A program made the position numbers and the translations under genes. A DNA stretch of 43,034 bases from Calditrichota bacterium (GTDB taxonomy: Bacteria > Zhuqueibacterota > Zhuqueibacteria > Thermofontimicrobiales > Thermofontimicrobiaceae): contig JAADFU010000192.1 of the NCBI GenBank assembly GCA_013152715.1, forward strand, positions 1 through 43,034. The letters are read 5' to 3'. How positions within the stretch are numbered: position 1 is the stretch's first letter; the number at the start of each line of letters is the position of its first letter. The notes beneath the pieces are model-generated. The model did not search any database. It was not told where the DNA came from and saw nothing but the letters and a program-made list of their open reading frames with translations. Of this stretch, positions 1-7,668 are shown one piece after another.

Positions 1-65
1 GCCGCTGTCATCGCACTGTACTTAAAGAAATCCCGGCGATTTATTTCTCCAAATAATGAACTCAA
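1..65 (-). CDS. 5' end of a Tat-exported protein, cut by the window edge
   Basis: Only the first 21 codons are in the window. On the minus strand a strong ribosome binding site (AAGGAGGT, positions 70-77) precedes a TTG codon at 63-65. The frame then stays open to the edge and encodes a twin-arginine signal of the type NRRDFFKYS around residues 9-17. It begins 17 bases after the stop of the nonahaem cytochrome, so it is probably the last or next gene of the ferredoxin/NrfD/cytochrome operon. In such operons a Tat substrate is often a molybdopterin or other cofactor-bearing catalytic subunit, but nothing in the visible residues identifies the cofactor. The start and Tat motif are seen directly; the catalytic role is inference. 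Confidence 0.65.
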   Translation of the reverse strand, partial: MSSLFGEINRRDFFKYSAMTA

Positions 66-82
66 CGTTACCTCCTTAAAGT

Positions 83-1012
83 TTAATTCATTGTTTTGCT
101 CGACATCTTTTTCGTTTTATTCAAATTCTGATTTTGGTGACTGAATTTTTTTATCGAAATACTATTGATTAATGAGCTTTTGTTATCTACATTTTTCAAA
201 TGACATTTACCGCACTTTTCCTTATTGTCAACATCATGGCAGAGCATACAGGTACCATGGACACCTTTTCGAGCCAATACACTTATCGATGGTGGTTGTT
301 CAGCATTCTGATAATGACAGGCGATACATTTCCCTTTGGTATGACAATCGGCGCATACTAACTGCTGCTTGGTTGAATGCTTTTCATGCGAGAATTTCAC
401 ATAGGGACCTTCAAAATAGCGACAAAAATAGACCAACTCGTTAGGCTTTTTAGGTTGGCGTAGCGCCGGTCGTGTATAGCTTGTTTTTTCACCATTTTTA
501 CCATTTGTTGAATGACAATAGTTACAATCTGTTTTTTTACTCCATTCTACATGGCATCCTACACACTTTCGATGATAAGCTGCTTTTAATTCAATTTCTG
601 CTAAATTTGTCATTGAAAAATCTGGTTCATGACATTCACTACATTTAGGAAACTTCTTTTTTAATGGCGTGTGGTGATGACAATCTGCACAATCACCCAA
701 AGTTTCTGCCATGTGCAAATGCTTGTTATGGTCGAATTTTACAGGACCATATTTTTCTTCTATTTCATAAATAATTATCGAGTCTGCCGGCAGTCTATCT
801 CGTGATATTTTAATATCCTTGTCCAAAAAAAATGAATCTTTAAGCTTGAGACACGGATTTTTTGTGGTGGGATTGACGCATTCATGACAGGCAGAACATT
901 TTAAATCTTTTATCGTATTGTGGAGCTTGCTTATTTTTCTCTCCTGCGCAGTCAGTACTGTTACAAAACCAACTACAAAAATAAAAATTAACGATACTAA
1001 TTTCTTAAACAT
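83..1012 (-). CDS. Nonahaem c-type cytochrome, periplasmic
   Basis: A 309-residue exported cytochrome with an N-terminal signal peptide (hydrophobic residues about 6-21, ending near TAQ). It has nine CXXCH haem motifs: CSACH, CADCH, CSECH, CVGCH, CNYCH, CADCH, CIACH, CMLCH and CGKCH. Extra His residues in FDHNKH and FSHEKH are typical distal ligands of the cytochrome c3/c7 fold. A clear AGGAGTG ribosome binding site supports the ATG at 1012. It follows the HybB-like gene by 39 bases and precedes the Tat-protein start by 17 bases, so it is probably the electron-carrying subunit of that membrane complex, exchanging electrons between the quinone module and periplasmic partners. The last 30 residues are rich in Lys, Asn and Ser with no haem site. 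The partners are inferred. Confidence 0.92.
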   Translation of the reverse strand: MFKKLVSLIFIFVVGFVTVLTAQERKISKLHNTIKDLKCSACHECVNPTTKNPCLKLKDSFFLDKDIKISRDRLPADSIIIYEIEEKYGPVKFDHNKHLHMAETLGDCADCHHHTPLKKKFPKCSECHEPDFSMTNLAEIELKAAYHRKCVGCHVEWSKKTDCNYCHSTNGKNGEKTSYTRPALRQPKKPNELVYFCRYFEGPYVKFSHEKHSTKQQLVCADCHTKGKCIACHYQNAEQPPSISVLARKGVHGTCMLCHDVDNKEKCGKCHLKNVDNKSSLINSISIKKFSHQNQNLNKTKKMSSKTMN

Positions 1013-1051
1013 TTTTCATCACTCCTTTTCCAAATTTTTATCAAATATTTT

Positions 1052-2239
1052 TCAAGCTTGCTTCTCATGAGCAGGTAATATGGGAAAAATGCTAACAATA
1101 ATTCGATAAAGTAAAATCAGCGCTGCAATCAATCCGATGGTTACAGCAAATTCGCCGATGGCCGGAACGTATTGTTTTTCAGCATACTGAGGCTGATAGG
1201 CGATAAAAAAAACATTGACTCGATTCAAAAGAACGCCAAATAAAATATAAAGTGCAGATGCAATAAACAGCAACTTTGGTGATCTTCTTACTTTTTCGAA
1301 TAGTAACATAATTAATGGAATGACTAATCCTACTACAAATTCAAGAAAAAACATATTACTCTGCAAACTTCCTTCAAATGCAAAACCCCAGGCTTCTCGG
1401 ATGGTCAAATCAATAATGCGCATGAAAAAATAAATAGCGATGATGACTGCTGCTACCTTTGACAGGGGAGAAAGAACATCCATTTCCGGTTTTCGTTTAA
1501 ATGACCAGGACGCCCAGATTGATTCGAACATGACCATAGGAAGTCCTACTGCGATCGCAGATGTTAAAAAGAGCAACGGCATAACACGAGTGTACCATAA
1601 CGGGTGCATTTTATAAGGTGCAATTACCATTAAGTTACCGAGTGAAGATTGGTGGAGACATGAAAGCAAGACACCAAGAATAATGAATATCCACATAATT
1701 TTATTGAAAATTCTATCCAGAAATTTTAAGATTGCATCTATCCATTTGGGAGAATGTCCGATAAATCTTTCTGTGACAATGGGAATGAATTCAATATACA
1801 AAACAGTTAAATAAAGCATCACGCACATACCCACTTCAAATAGAACTGAATTTCCCTGCCACATTGTGGGCAGCAGTGGATGCCAGACATTATACCATCG
1901 TCCCAGATCAAATAATAATCCGATCGCCACAAAGGTGTACCCCAGCATGGCAGTGAGATGAGCAGGCCGACCAATAACTGCGTATTTGTCCCGGTAAAAA
2001 ATGTGGATGAGCGCTGCGGTCGTAAAACCTCCGGCAGCCAGGGCAACGCCACTGGATACATCAACGCCAATCCAGAGTCCCCACGGATATTGGTCATTTA
2101 AATGGGTCACGGAACCTAAACTGAAAATAAAACGATATAATCCGAATGCCATGCCGATGCCAAATATAGCGATTAAAATTTTGACACCAGTCGTAAAGAA
2201 TTTTTTTTCTATCGGAGCTGCTTGAATATGTCCGCTCAT
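1052..2239 (-). CDS. HybB/NrfD-family quinone-reactive membrane subunit
   Basis: A 395-residue polytopic membrane protein of the NrfD/PsrC/HybB superfamily, with about ten hydrophobic helices. It carries the family-typical stretch around YPWGLWIGVDVSSGVALAAG in the first third and a conserved LHQSSLG segment mid-protein. Family members bind menaquinol at the periplasmic side and pass electrons to a partner ferredoxin without carrying a cofactor themselves. Its start overlaps the stop of the ferredoxin gene by four bases (ATGA), and a GGAGGTGA ribosome binding site sits six bases upstream, so the two are translationally coupled. It is clearly paralogous to the protein encoded at 11456-12742. 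The direction of electron flow cannot be told from sequence. Confidence 0.9.
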   Translation of the reverse strand: MSGHIQAAPIEKKFFTTGVKILIAIFGIGMAFGLYRFIFSLGSVTHLNDQYPWGLWIGVDVSSGVALAAGGFTTAALIHIFYRDKYAVIGRPAHLTAMLGYTFVAIGLLFDLGRWYNVWHPLLPTMWQGNSVLFEVGMCVMLYLTVLYIEFIPIVTERFIGHSPKWIDAILKFLDRIFNKIMWIFIILGVLLSCLHQSSLGNLMVIAPYKMHPLWYTRVMPLLFLTSAIAVGLPMVMFESIWASWSFKRKPEMDVLSPLSKVAAVIIAIYFFMRIIDLTIREAWGFAFEGSLQSNMFFLEFVVGLVIPLIMLLFEKVRRSPKLLFIASALYILFGVLLNRVNVFFIAYQPQYAEKQYVPAIGEFAVTIGLIAALILLYRIIVSIFPILPAHEKQA

Positions 2240-3156
2240 TCTTCACCTCCCTCCCGTTTGCCTTCAACCTCGTCTCTCTTTTTAAATAGCCACATAATAC
2301 CGCCTAACAAAGCAAATAGAGAAATTTGGGGAACAAAATGTTTGAAAATTCCGTGTTGAACCGGCTCGGTATAAGTGGGAATGGGCCGTTCGCCAAATTT
2401 CTTCATGCCCATTTCAGTCATTGGCTTACCTGAAAGGTATAGCCACGCGGTTCCTCCCAGTTCATGTTCGCCGTAAATATGATCAACATACCTGTCTGGA
2501 TAAGTTCTGATTTTCTGCCGCGCTATCTCGATTAATTCTGATCGTTTCCCGTAAGTCATTGCCTGAACCGGACAAATCTCGACGCAGGCCGGCCGCCCCT
2601 GATATTTGGATAATCTTTGGTAACAAAAAGTGCTTTTTCTCACCTGCGGTGTTAAAGCATTATCATATTCATAGGCAGGAATTTGAAAAGGACAGGCAAC
2701 CATACAATAGCGGCAGCCAATACATTTCCAGGGATCATAAATAACTGCTCCTGTCTTTGCATCTTTTTTTAGCGCTCCTACGATACAAGCAGAAACACAG
2801 GCAGCGTCAATACATTGCATGCACTGATATTTTACGTAATAGGGCTTTTCAGGACTTTTAGGATTTTCAAACTGATTGACAACAGTATATGCTCCTGCAG
2901 AAGGGCGTCTCATTTTCTTAAAGACTGATTTGTCTTCATAACTTTCTATGGGTTCAGTGGGAAGTTTATTGATGTTTTTACACGCCCATTCACATTTACG
3001 ACAGCCAATGCAAACCGTCGTATCCAGCAAGACACCTGCCCAGTCACCCGAATCTGGTTTGGGAGTCGAAGCTTTAACTTTCTGAACAGCACTCGCAGCG
3101 CCCATTGTTCCTGTTGCAACCGTGAATTTTAGGAAATTTCTTCTGTTCAAGTCCAA
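2236..3156 (-). CDS. HybA-like 4x[4Fe-4S] ferredoxin with Tat signal and C-terminal anchor
   Basis: A 306-residue iron-sulfur protein. The N-terminus has a Tat motif (RRNFLKF, residues 5-11) and a hydrophobic stretch. Four cysteine groups follow: CIGCRKCEWAC, CMQCIDAACVSAC, CIGCRYCMVAC, and a last group with FCYQRL and CVEIC. These give the sixteen cysteines expected for four cubane clusters. A hydrophobic helix near the C-terminus (about 268-288) followed by KKR looks like a membrane anchor, as in HybA. The start is TTG at 3156 with an AGGAGG site seven bases upstream. In the HybA/HybB arrangement it relays electrons along the periplasmic face between NrfD-type subunit and cytochrome. It is paralogous to the gene at 10594 but diverged outside the cluster-binding motifs. 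Confidence 0.92.
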   Translation of the reverse strand: MDLNRRNFLKFTVATGTMGAASAVQKVKASTPKPDSGDWAGVLLDTTVCIGCRKCEWACKNINKLPTEPIESYEDKSVFKKMRRPSAGAYTVVNQFENPKSPEKPYYVKYQCMQCIDAACVSACIVGALKKDAKTGAVIYDPWKCIGCRYCMVACPFQIPAYEYDNALTPQVRKSTFCYQRLSKYQGRPACVEICPVQAMTYGKRSELIEIARQKIRTYPDRYVDHIYGEHELGGTAWLYLSGKPMTEMGMKKFGERPIPTYTEPVQHGIFKHFVPQISLFALLGGIMWLFKKRDEVEGKREGGEE

Positions 3157-3263
3157 ATTTTATCCTCCTCAAGTTTAATCCTTTAATAAAATATTTTATG
3201 ATAAAAATAAAATATGCGACAATTATATTAAAACTTCAGAAGTCCTCTGTATTCTTAAGCAGA

Positions 3264-3644
3264 TTAAGAATATTCTTGATGCTGTTTAAAAGCTGCTCCC
3301 AACGACATAATTAATTGTTCTTTATTTAGCGGTGGTGCCATCAACTGAAACACACCTTCACTCAAAATTTTTCCCCCAAATTTCCTATTTAATCCGGAAG
3401 CAAAAACAAGTAGCGGTATTTTGGGTCTCATTCGACGAATTAATTTTATTGATTTTAACGAATCCCAACTTCCCAGTTCAAGATCAAAAAGAATTACCTG
3501 ATACTCACTTTGTTGAATAGCAAGCAGAAAATCCTCAATTTTTTCTTCCAATAATAATTTAAACCCAAGTTCATCTGCCACTTCATAACAAAGTTGAATA
3601 GTTTCTATGTTTTGGCTTCCTAAGAGGAATGTTGGAGATAACAT
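3264..3644 (-). CDS. Stand-alone degenerate receiver (REC-like) protein
   Basis: A 126-residue single-domain protein with the length and alternating beta/alpha pattern of a response-regulator receiver. The predicted phosphoacceptor Asp is present (D54 in ILFDLEL), and a Ser occupies the switch position (S83 in FASG). However, the acidic pair that binds magnesium after the first strand is replaced by GSQ, and the lysine before the usual Pro is missing (MAPP, residues 102-105). It may therefore be phosphorylated poorly or not at all and could work as a pseudo-receiver. A GAGGA ribosome binding site lies six bases before the ATG. It precedes the HybA-like gene by 107 bases in the same direction and may be the first gene of that operon. 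No output domain is present. Confidence 0.75.
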   Translation of the reverse strand: MLSPTFLLGSQNIETIQLCYEVADELGFKLLLEEKIEDFLLAIQQSEYQVILFDLELGSWDSLKSIKLIRRMRPKIPLLVFASGLNRKFGGKILSEGVFQLMAPPLNKEQLIMSLGAAFKQHQEYS

Positions 3645-3678
3645 AAGAAATCCTCACTACAAATTAGGTAAATTAATA

Positions 3679-3695
3679 CTCAAAAATTATTCCAG
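3679..3695 (-). promoter_or_regulatory. Weak candidate sigma-54 promoter for the receiver/HybA operon
   Basis: On the minus strand the bases read CTGGAATAATTTTTGAG, with GG and GA at the correct spacing for a -24/-12 element. The -24 CTGG and -12 TTG match, but the canonical GC of the -12 box is GA. A start about 12 bases downstream (near 3669) would give a leader of about 25 bases with the GAGGA ribosome binding site inside it. About 130 bases upstream is an imperfect dyad at 3815-3830 (GGGACA, four bases, TGTCTC). In an AT-rich stretch this could arise by chance. Confidence 0.3.
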
Positions 3696-3942
3696 CTTCA
3701 CATAAAGTGCCGCTTCATCGTTGATTAAATAATAGGATAAGTCCTTAAAAATCAAGCACACCAACAAAAAATCGTAAACAATCAAAACAATTTTAAATTT
3801 AAAAATATACAACCGGGACATTGGTGTCTCAAGATATTTAAAAATAATTTCTAATTCTTTAATTAATAATGTATTAGTAAAGGTGGGACTATGGCATGAA
3901 AATGAGACAACAATGACTCAATTTTTTTAAAAGATATGAATT

Positions 3943-3986
3943 AAAAAAAATGGGTAAGCTTTGTTAGAAGAATCAAAGCTTACCCA
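3943..3986 (-). terminator. Rho-independent terminator after the T9SS-tagged cytochrome
   Basis: A perfect 13-base inverted repeat (TGGGTAAGCTTTG at 3951-3963 and its complement at 3974-3986, ten-base loop) is followed on the minus strand by a run of eight T (3943-3950). It lies 34 bases beyond the stop of the gene ending at 4020. The rest of the 375-base gap (3645-4019) is AT-rich and holds no gene I can support. Confidence 0.9.
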
Positions 3987-4019
3987 TGATGTGCTAATTC
4001 TGTGGGAATTTCCCTAAAT

Positions 4020-5762
4020 TTATTTAAGCAAAGTCATCTTTCTGATGCTTTTGTATTCAGCGGCTGTAATCCGGTAAATATAAATTCCGTTCGGCACTTC
4101 TTTTCCCACATCATTTCTGGCGTCCCAAACTACCGAGTGCTCGCCGGCGTTTTGTTGTGAGTTCACCAGCGTTCTCACTTTTTCTCCGAGAAGATTGAAA
4201 ATTTCCAGTGTCACCTGGGTGCGTTCAGGAAGCACATAAGCAATTTTTGTCGTTGGGTTAAATGGATTCGGGTAGTTCTGAAAAAGCGAAAAAGTTCTAG
4301 GGTTTTTGACTCCATACTCTTGAACACCCGTTGCAGCAAGAATATCATTAGCATTTTGAATAACATTTGCTAATAAATCCATTTGATATTTGTGATTATG
4401 AAAGCCGCCGCTTTCGTCTCCTTCGACCAAAGCAAGATTGGTTTCCGCTTCAGCTAACTTGGCCTGCAGCGTGGCATCTGTGTTGCCTTCCATCTGGCTT
4501 GCTGCTAAGGCAAATTTTTGTTCAGCGCTATCCAGACGCGCTTCCGTCTCATCCTGATATGTTTGGATGTCTGATCGGGAAACGGTCGCGTCCTTGTCCT
4601 GATGACAGGCTTGACAGGAAACTGTCTCACTTCCGTTCTCCTCTGCCACAAATATTGACCAGCTATGACCATGATACATGGTTGAATTGCTTTCCTCAAC
4701 ATCGCTGGCGTACATGTGGCAGTCAGTACAAGTGACGCCGGACATGGTTTCGCTGAATTGAACGCCGGACGCGCCTATGCCTTTCAGAATATTATAGGAT
4801 AAATGATCCGTATCAGGAAATCTTAAATTTCCGTGACATTGCCCACACAATTTATCCGCGCTATCCATAGTCTCATATTCCTTGGTACTGGAATTAAAAT
4901 AAGAGACTTCGTTCGGTGTGTGTGGATTGTGGCAGGAAATACAAGAAACATCGGGCCACTCATCTTTATGAAGAGAAACCGTATTTGAAGAGAAAACACC
5001 ATTTTCTGTGGAAAAGAAATAGTCAAGTGCTTCTACCTCACTCATTTCTCCGTTGGCAAGAACAGCCGTGGGCCCATGGCAGGCAATACAATTTTCAGGA
5101 TCAGAGCCAGCAATAACCGAATCCGGTGATTCACCGGTACGTTCTTCGGCTAACTCATCAGCCACGTCATCCTGGGTTAGAGAATGTTTGCTCATGTCCC
5201 AGGCATTGTAGGTCAGATGGTCTGTCCCTTCAAAACGAATATTTCCGTGACAACGCCCGCATAAAGTCGCCACTTTGCCTATATCATCGTAGTTGGTAGT
5301 TGTGGAATTAAAATAGCCAAAAACTGGCATGGAAGCCGGATGATCTGTCGGAACATTGTGGCAGGTGGTACAATAAGTATGAGGCCAATTTGCTGTGTCA
5401 GCAGCAGTAGTAGATTCTGTAAACACACCGTTAGTCGTCGTGAAAAAATGCGCTAATGCCTCTGCTTCGGTCATTCCGCCGTTTTTTGTAACAGCTAAAG
5501 CTCCATGGCAAGCGATGCAATTTTCAGCATCCGAACCATACAATACAGTATCTGGTGATTGTCCGGTACGTTCTTCCGCCAATTCACCCGCAACGTCCAT
5601 TTGCGTGTCGGAATGGCTTCCGGCTAACCATTGTTGATAAATGGAATTATGACACAATTTACAATCCAAATTGGATTGCGAGAAAACCATCTGATTCGTT
5701 GCCATGATGAATAGCGTCATAGCAGCTAAAAAGATGATTGAACCGTAACGTTTAATTTTCAT
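4020..5762 (-). CDS. Nonahaem cytochrome c554-like protein with T9SS C-terminal sorting domain
   Basis: The start is set at the ATG at 5762, because a GGAGGT site lies eight bases upstream and a signal peptide follows directly; a longer frame to 5807 has no such signals. The product is 580 residues with nine CXXCH motifs. Two tandem units of about 130 residues each carry ELAEERTG, an ENCIACHG motif, a cytochrome CXXCH pair and a LCG[RQ]CHGN[IL]RF motif, pointing to an internal duplication. A helical segment rich in Ala and Glu follows the haem region. The last about 85 residues are a type IX secretion sorting domain (NYPNPFNPTTKIAYVLPE, then GIYIYRI and KM-L-K), so the protein is probably exported to the cell surface. 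Its family resembles cytochrome c554 and related tetrahaem folds. The role in surface redox reactions is inferred. Confidence 0.9.
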   Translation of the reverse strand: MKIKRYGSIIFLAAMTLFIMATNQMVFSQSNLDCKLCHNSIYQQWLAGSHSDTQMDVAGELAEERTGQSPDTVLYGSDAENCIACHGALAVTKNGGMTEAEALAHFFTTTNGVFTESTTAADTANWPHTYCTTCHNVPTDHPASMPVFGYFNSTTTNYDDIGKVATLCGRCHGNIRFEGTDHLTYNAWDMSKHSLTQDDVADELAEERTGESPDSVIAGSDPENCIACHGPTAVLANGEMSEVEALDYFFSTENGVFSSNTVSLHKDEWPDVSCISCHNPHTPNEVSYFNSSTKEYETMDSADKLCGQCHGNLRFPDTDHLSYNILKGIGASGVQFSETMSGVTCTDCHMYASDVEESNSTMYHGHSWSIFVAEENGSETVSCQACHQDKDATVSRSDIQTYQDETEARLDSAEQKFALAASQMEGNTDATLQAKLAEAETNLALVEGDESGGFHNHKYQMDLLANVIQNANDILAATGVQEYGVKNPRTFSLFQNYPNPFNPTTKIAYVLPERTQVTLEIFNLLGEKVRTLVNSQQNAGEHSVVWDARNDVGKEVPNGIYIYRITAAEYKSIRKMTLLK

Positions 5763-6261
5763 CTTTTGTAACCTCCAATGTTTTTGTTTAACTACGAATT
5801 GCGTCAATGATTTTTCTCGCCTTTTTGAAGCGTTTTGAAAATTTCGCTTTTGATGATTACTTTGTTATAAATTTATTCTTGCTTCCCATGATAAAATCTC
5901 CTTGATTTTAAGAGGTGCGGTGTGTTAATAGATAATTTTCTCAGCCCATTGATTCTCTCAATCTTTTTCCCAAAAAGCTTTAGAGGTAAAAATTTATTAT
6001 TCGCTAAAAGCTAAGTATAATCAATAATTGTACCAAAAATAACAATGGAATAAATACTTTTACGATTTACTAACTTAATAACTCTAATAAAAACAATGGA
6101 CAAAATTAAATTGACTAAATTAGCTTCCTAATGAAAAAAATGTTAGGGAGCCCATGCGTCAAGAATGTCACATTTAAAATTTTATAATCACAACTAACTC
6201 ATTGAAAATATTATAAGATAATCATTGTAGAGCAAATTTCTTTCAATGGGACATCAATGAC
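5763..6261. other. 500-base AT-rich intergenic region
   Basis: No coding frame is supported here. It holds the leader and promoter region of the T9SS-tagged cytochrome and the 3' flank of the sigma-54 regulator. The only recognisable site is the candidate -24/-12 element at 6020-6036. The pentamer CATTG and its complement recur around 6200-6250, but no clear operator was found. Confidence 0.6.
6020..6036 (-). promoter_or_regulatory. Candidate sigma-54 promoter for the T9SS-tagged cytochrome
   Basis: On the minus strand the bases read TTGGTACAATTATTGAT. The -24 box matches TTGG-AC and the -12 box reads TTGAT, with correct spacing, but GA replaces the usual GC. The predicted transcript would start near 6010 and carry a leader of about 250 bases. 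The neighbouring sigma-54 regulator gene (6262-7668) makes such a promoter plausible. The long leader and AT-rich context lower confidence. Confidence 0.35.
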
Positions 6262-7668
6262 TCACTTTTGATTTCGCCAGGCGGCTGGGTTCAGACCATG
6301 GCGATTTAATATGCGATGTAAATTTCGTCGTGTCATTTTTGATTTTTCAGCGATTTTGGTGATATTCCCATGATATTCTTTTAACAGAGCAAGAAGGTAA
6401 GTTTTCTCTGTCTTTTCAATGGCACGGCGTTTTGCTTCAGCTAAAGGTAAAGAAGTCAACGGTTGAATTTCATGATGGTTCTGCACGAATTGCAAAATAG
6501 ATTCAGGCAAGTCATTCAGCAAAATTTCATCCCCTCTTGCCAATGAAATGGCGTGTTCGACAACATTTTCCAATTCGCGAACATTCCCGGGCCAGGGGTA
6601 CACTTGAAATAAATCCATCACCTGAGGGTGAAATCCCTGAATGGACTTGGGAGAGGATTTCAATTGTTCTCTTAAAAAATGCTCCATTAGCAAAGGAATA
6701 TCCTCGGGTCGTTCACGAAGCGGCGGCAAATGAATATTTACCACATTCAAGCGATAATAAAAATCGTCTCGAAGCACACCTTTCTCCCGTGCTTGCTGAA
6801 GGTCCCAATTCGTAGCAGAAATCACTCTGACATCAACTTGAATTAACCCAGTACCGCCAATATGACGAAGCCGCTGATCTTGAAGAACCCGTAACAATTT
6901 TGCCTGTAAAGAATTCGGTAGTTCACACACTTCATCGAGGAAAAAAGTACCGCCATCGGCAAATTCCAGCAAGCCCATTTTGCGTTTGTTTGCCCCGGTA
7001 AACGCGCCCCTTTCGTACCCGAAAAGTTCGGCTTCAAACAGACTTTCCGGAAAAGCGCTGCAATTTACAGGGACAAAAGGATTTTTTTTTCGATTACTTC
7101 TGGCGTGAAGACTGCGAGCGATCAATTCTTTCCCAGTACCACTCTCTCCGGTAATAAGCACACTGGCATCAGTTTTAGCAATACTTTCAATCGTATCAAA
7201 AATACGGCGCATTGCCATGCTTTTTCCAATAATATTCTCAAAGCTATATTTTTCTTCGAGTTGGTTGATTAAATTTGTTCGTTCCTGATAAAGCCGACGT
7301 TGTTTTAATCCTTTCTTGATGAGAACTTTTAAATATTCGATATCAAATGGTTTTTCGATGAAATCAAAGGCGCCGTATTTCATCGCATCAACGGCACGGC
7401 CGATCGTACCGTAAGCTGTAAAAATCACAACCGGCGTAAATGGCGCCAGTTGTTTTGCCTGTTTTAATACCTCCTTACCATCCACATCAGGCATGAAAAG
7501 ATCGCATAAAATTAAATCGAATTCATCTTGTTGAAGCAAGTCTATTGCCAGCGCGCCACTGGCAGCGGTGGCGGGAATATACCCCAACGCTTGAATAATT
7601 TTACTACAGCCATTGAGCATATCCGTTTCATCGTCAACAACCAAAATTCGAGCGGCTCGCGTTTTCAT
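6262..7668 (-). CDS. NtrC-family sigma-54 response regulator
   Basis: A 468-residue three-domain activator. Residues 1-125 form a receiver with the acidic pair VDDE, phosphoacceptor D56 (LILCDLFMP) and EKPF lysine. Residues about 145-385 form the AAA+ domain with Walker A GESGTGKE, the sigma-54 contacting loop GAFTGA and the RLNVVNIHLPPLRER segment. The C-terminus has a Fis-type helix-turn-helix (NITKIAEKSKMTRRNLHRIL). Its start overlaps the stop of the upstream kinase by four bases, so kinase and regulator are a matched pair. It flanks the T9SS-tagged cytochrome, a likely target, and may also act on the divergent region at 9896-10003; targets are inferred. Confidence 0.95.
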   Translation of the reverse strand: MKTRAARILVVDDETDMLNGCSKIIQALGYIPATAASGALAIDLLQQDEFDLILCDLFMPDVDGKEVLKQAKQLAPFTPVVIFTAYGTIGRAVDAMKYGAFDFIEKPFDIEYLKVLIKKGLKQRRLYQERTNLINQLEEKYSFENIIGKSMAMRRIFDTIESIAKTDASVLITGESGTGKELIARSLHARSNRKKNPFVPVNCSAFPESLFEAELFGYERGAFTGANKRKMGLLEFADGGTFFLDEVCELPNSLQAKLLRVLQDQRLRHIGGTGLIQVDVRVISATNWDLQQAREKGVLRDDFYYRLNVVNIHLPPLRERPEDIPLLMEHFLREQLKSSPKSIQGFHPQVMDLFQVYPWPGNVRELENVVEHAISLARGDEILLNDLPESILQFVQNHHEIQPLTSLPLAEAKRRAIEKTEKTYLLALLKEYHGNITKIAEKSKMTRRNLHRILNRHGLNPAAWRNQK

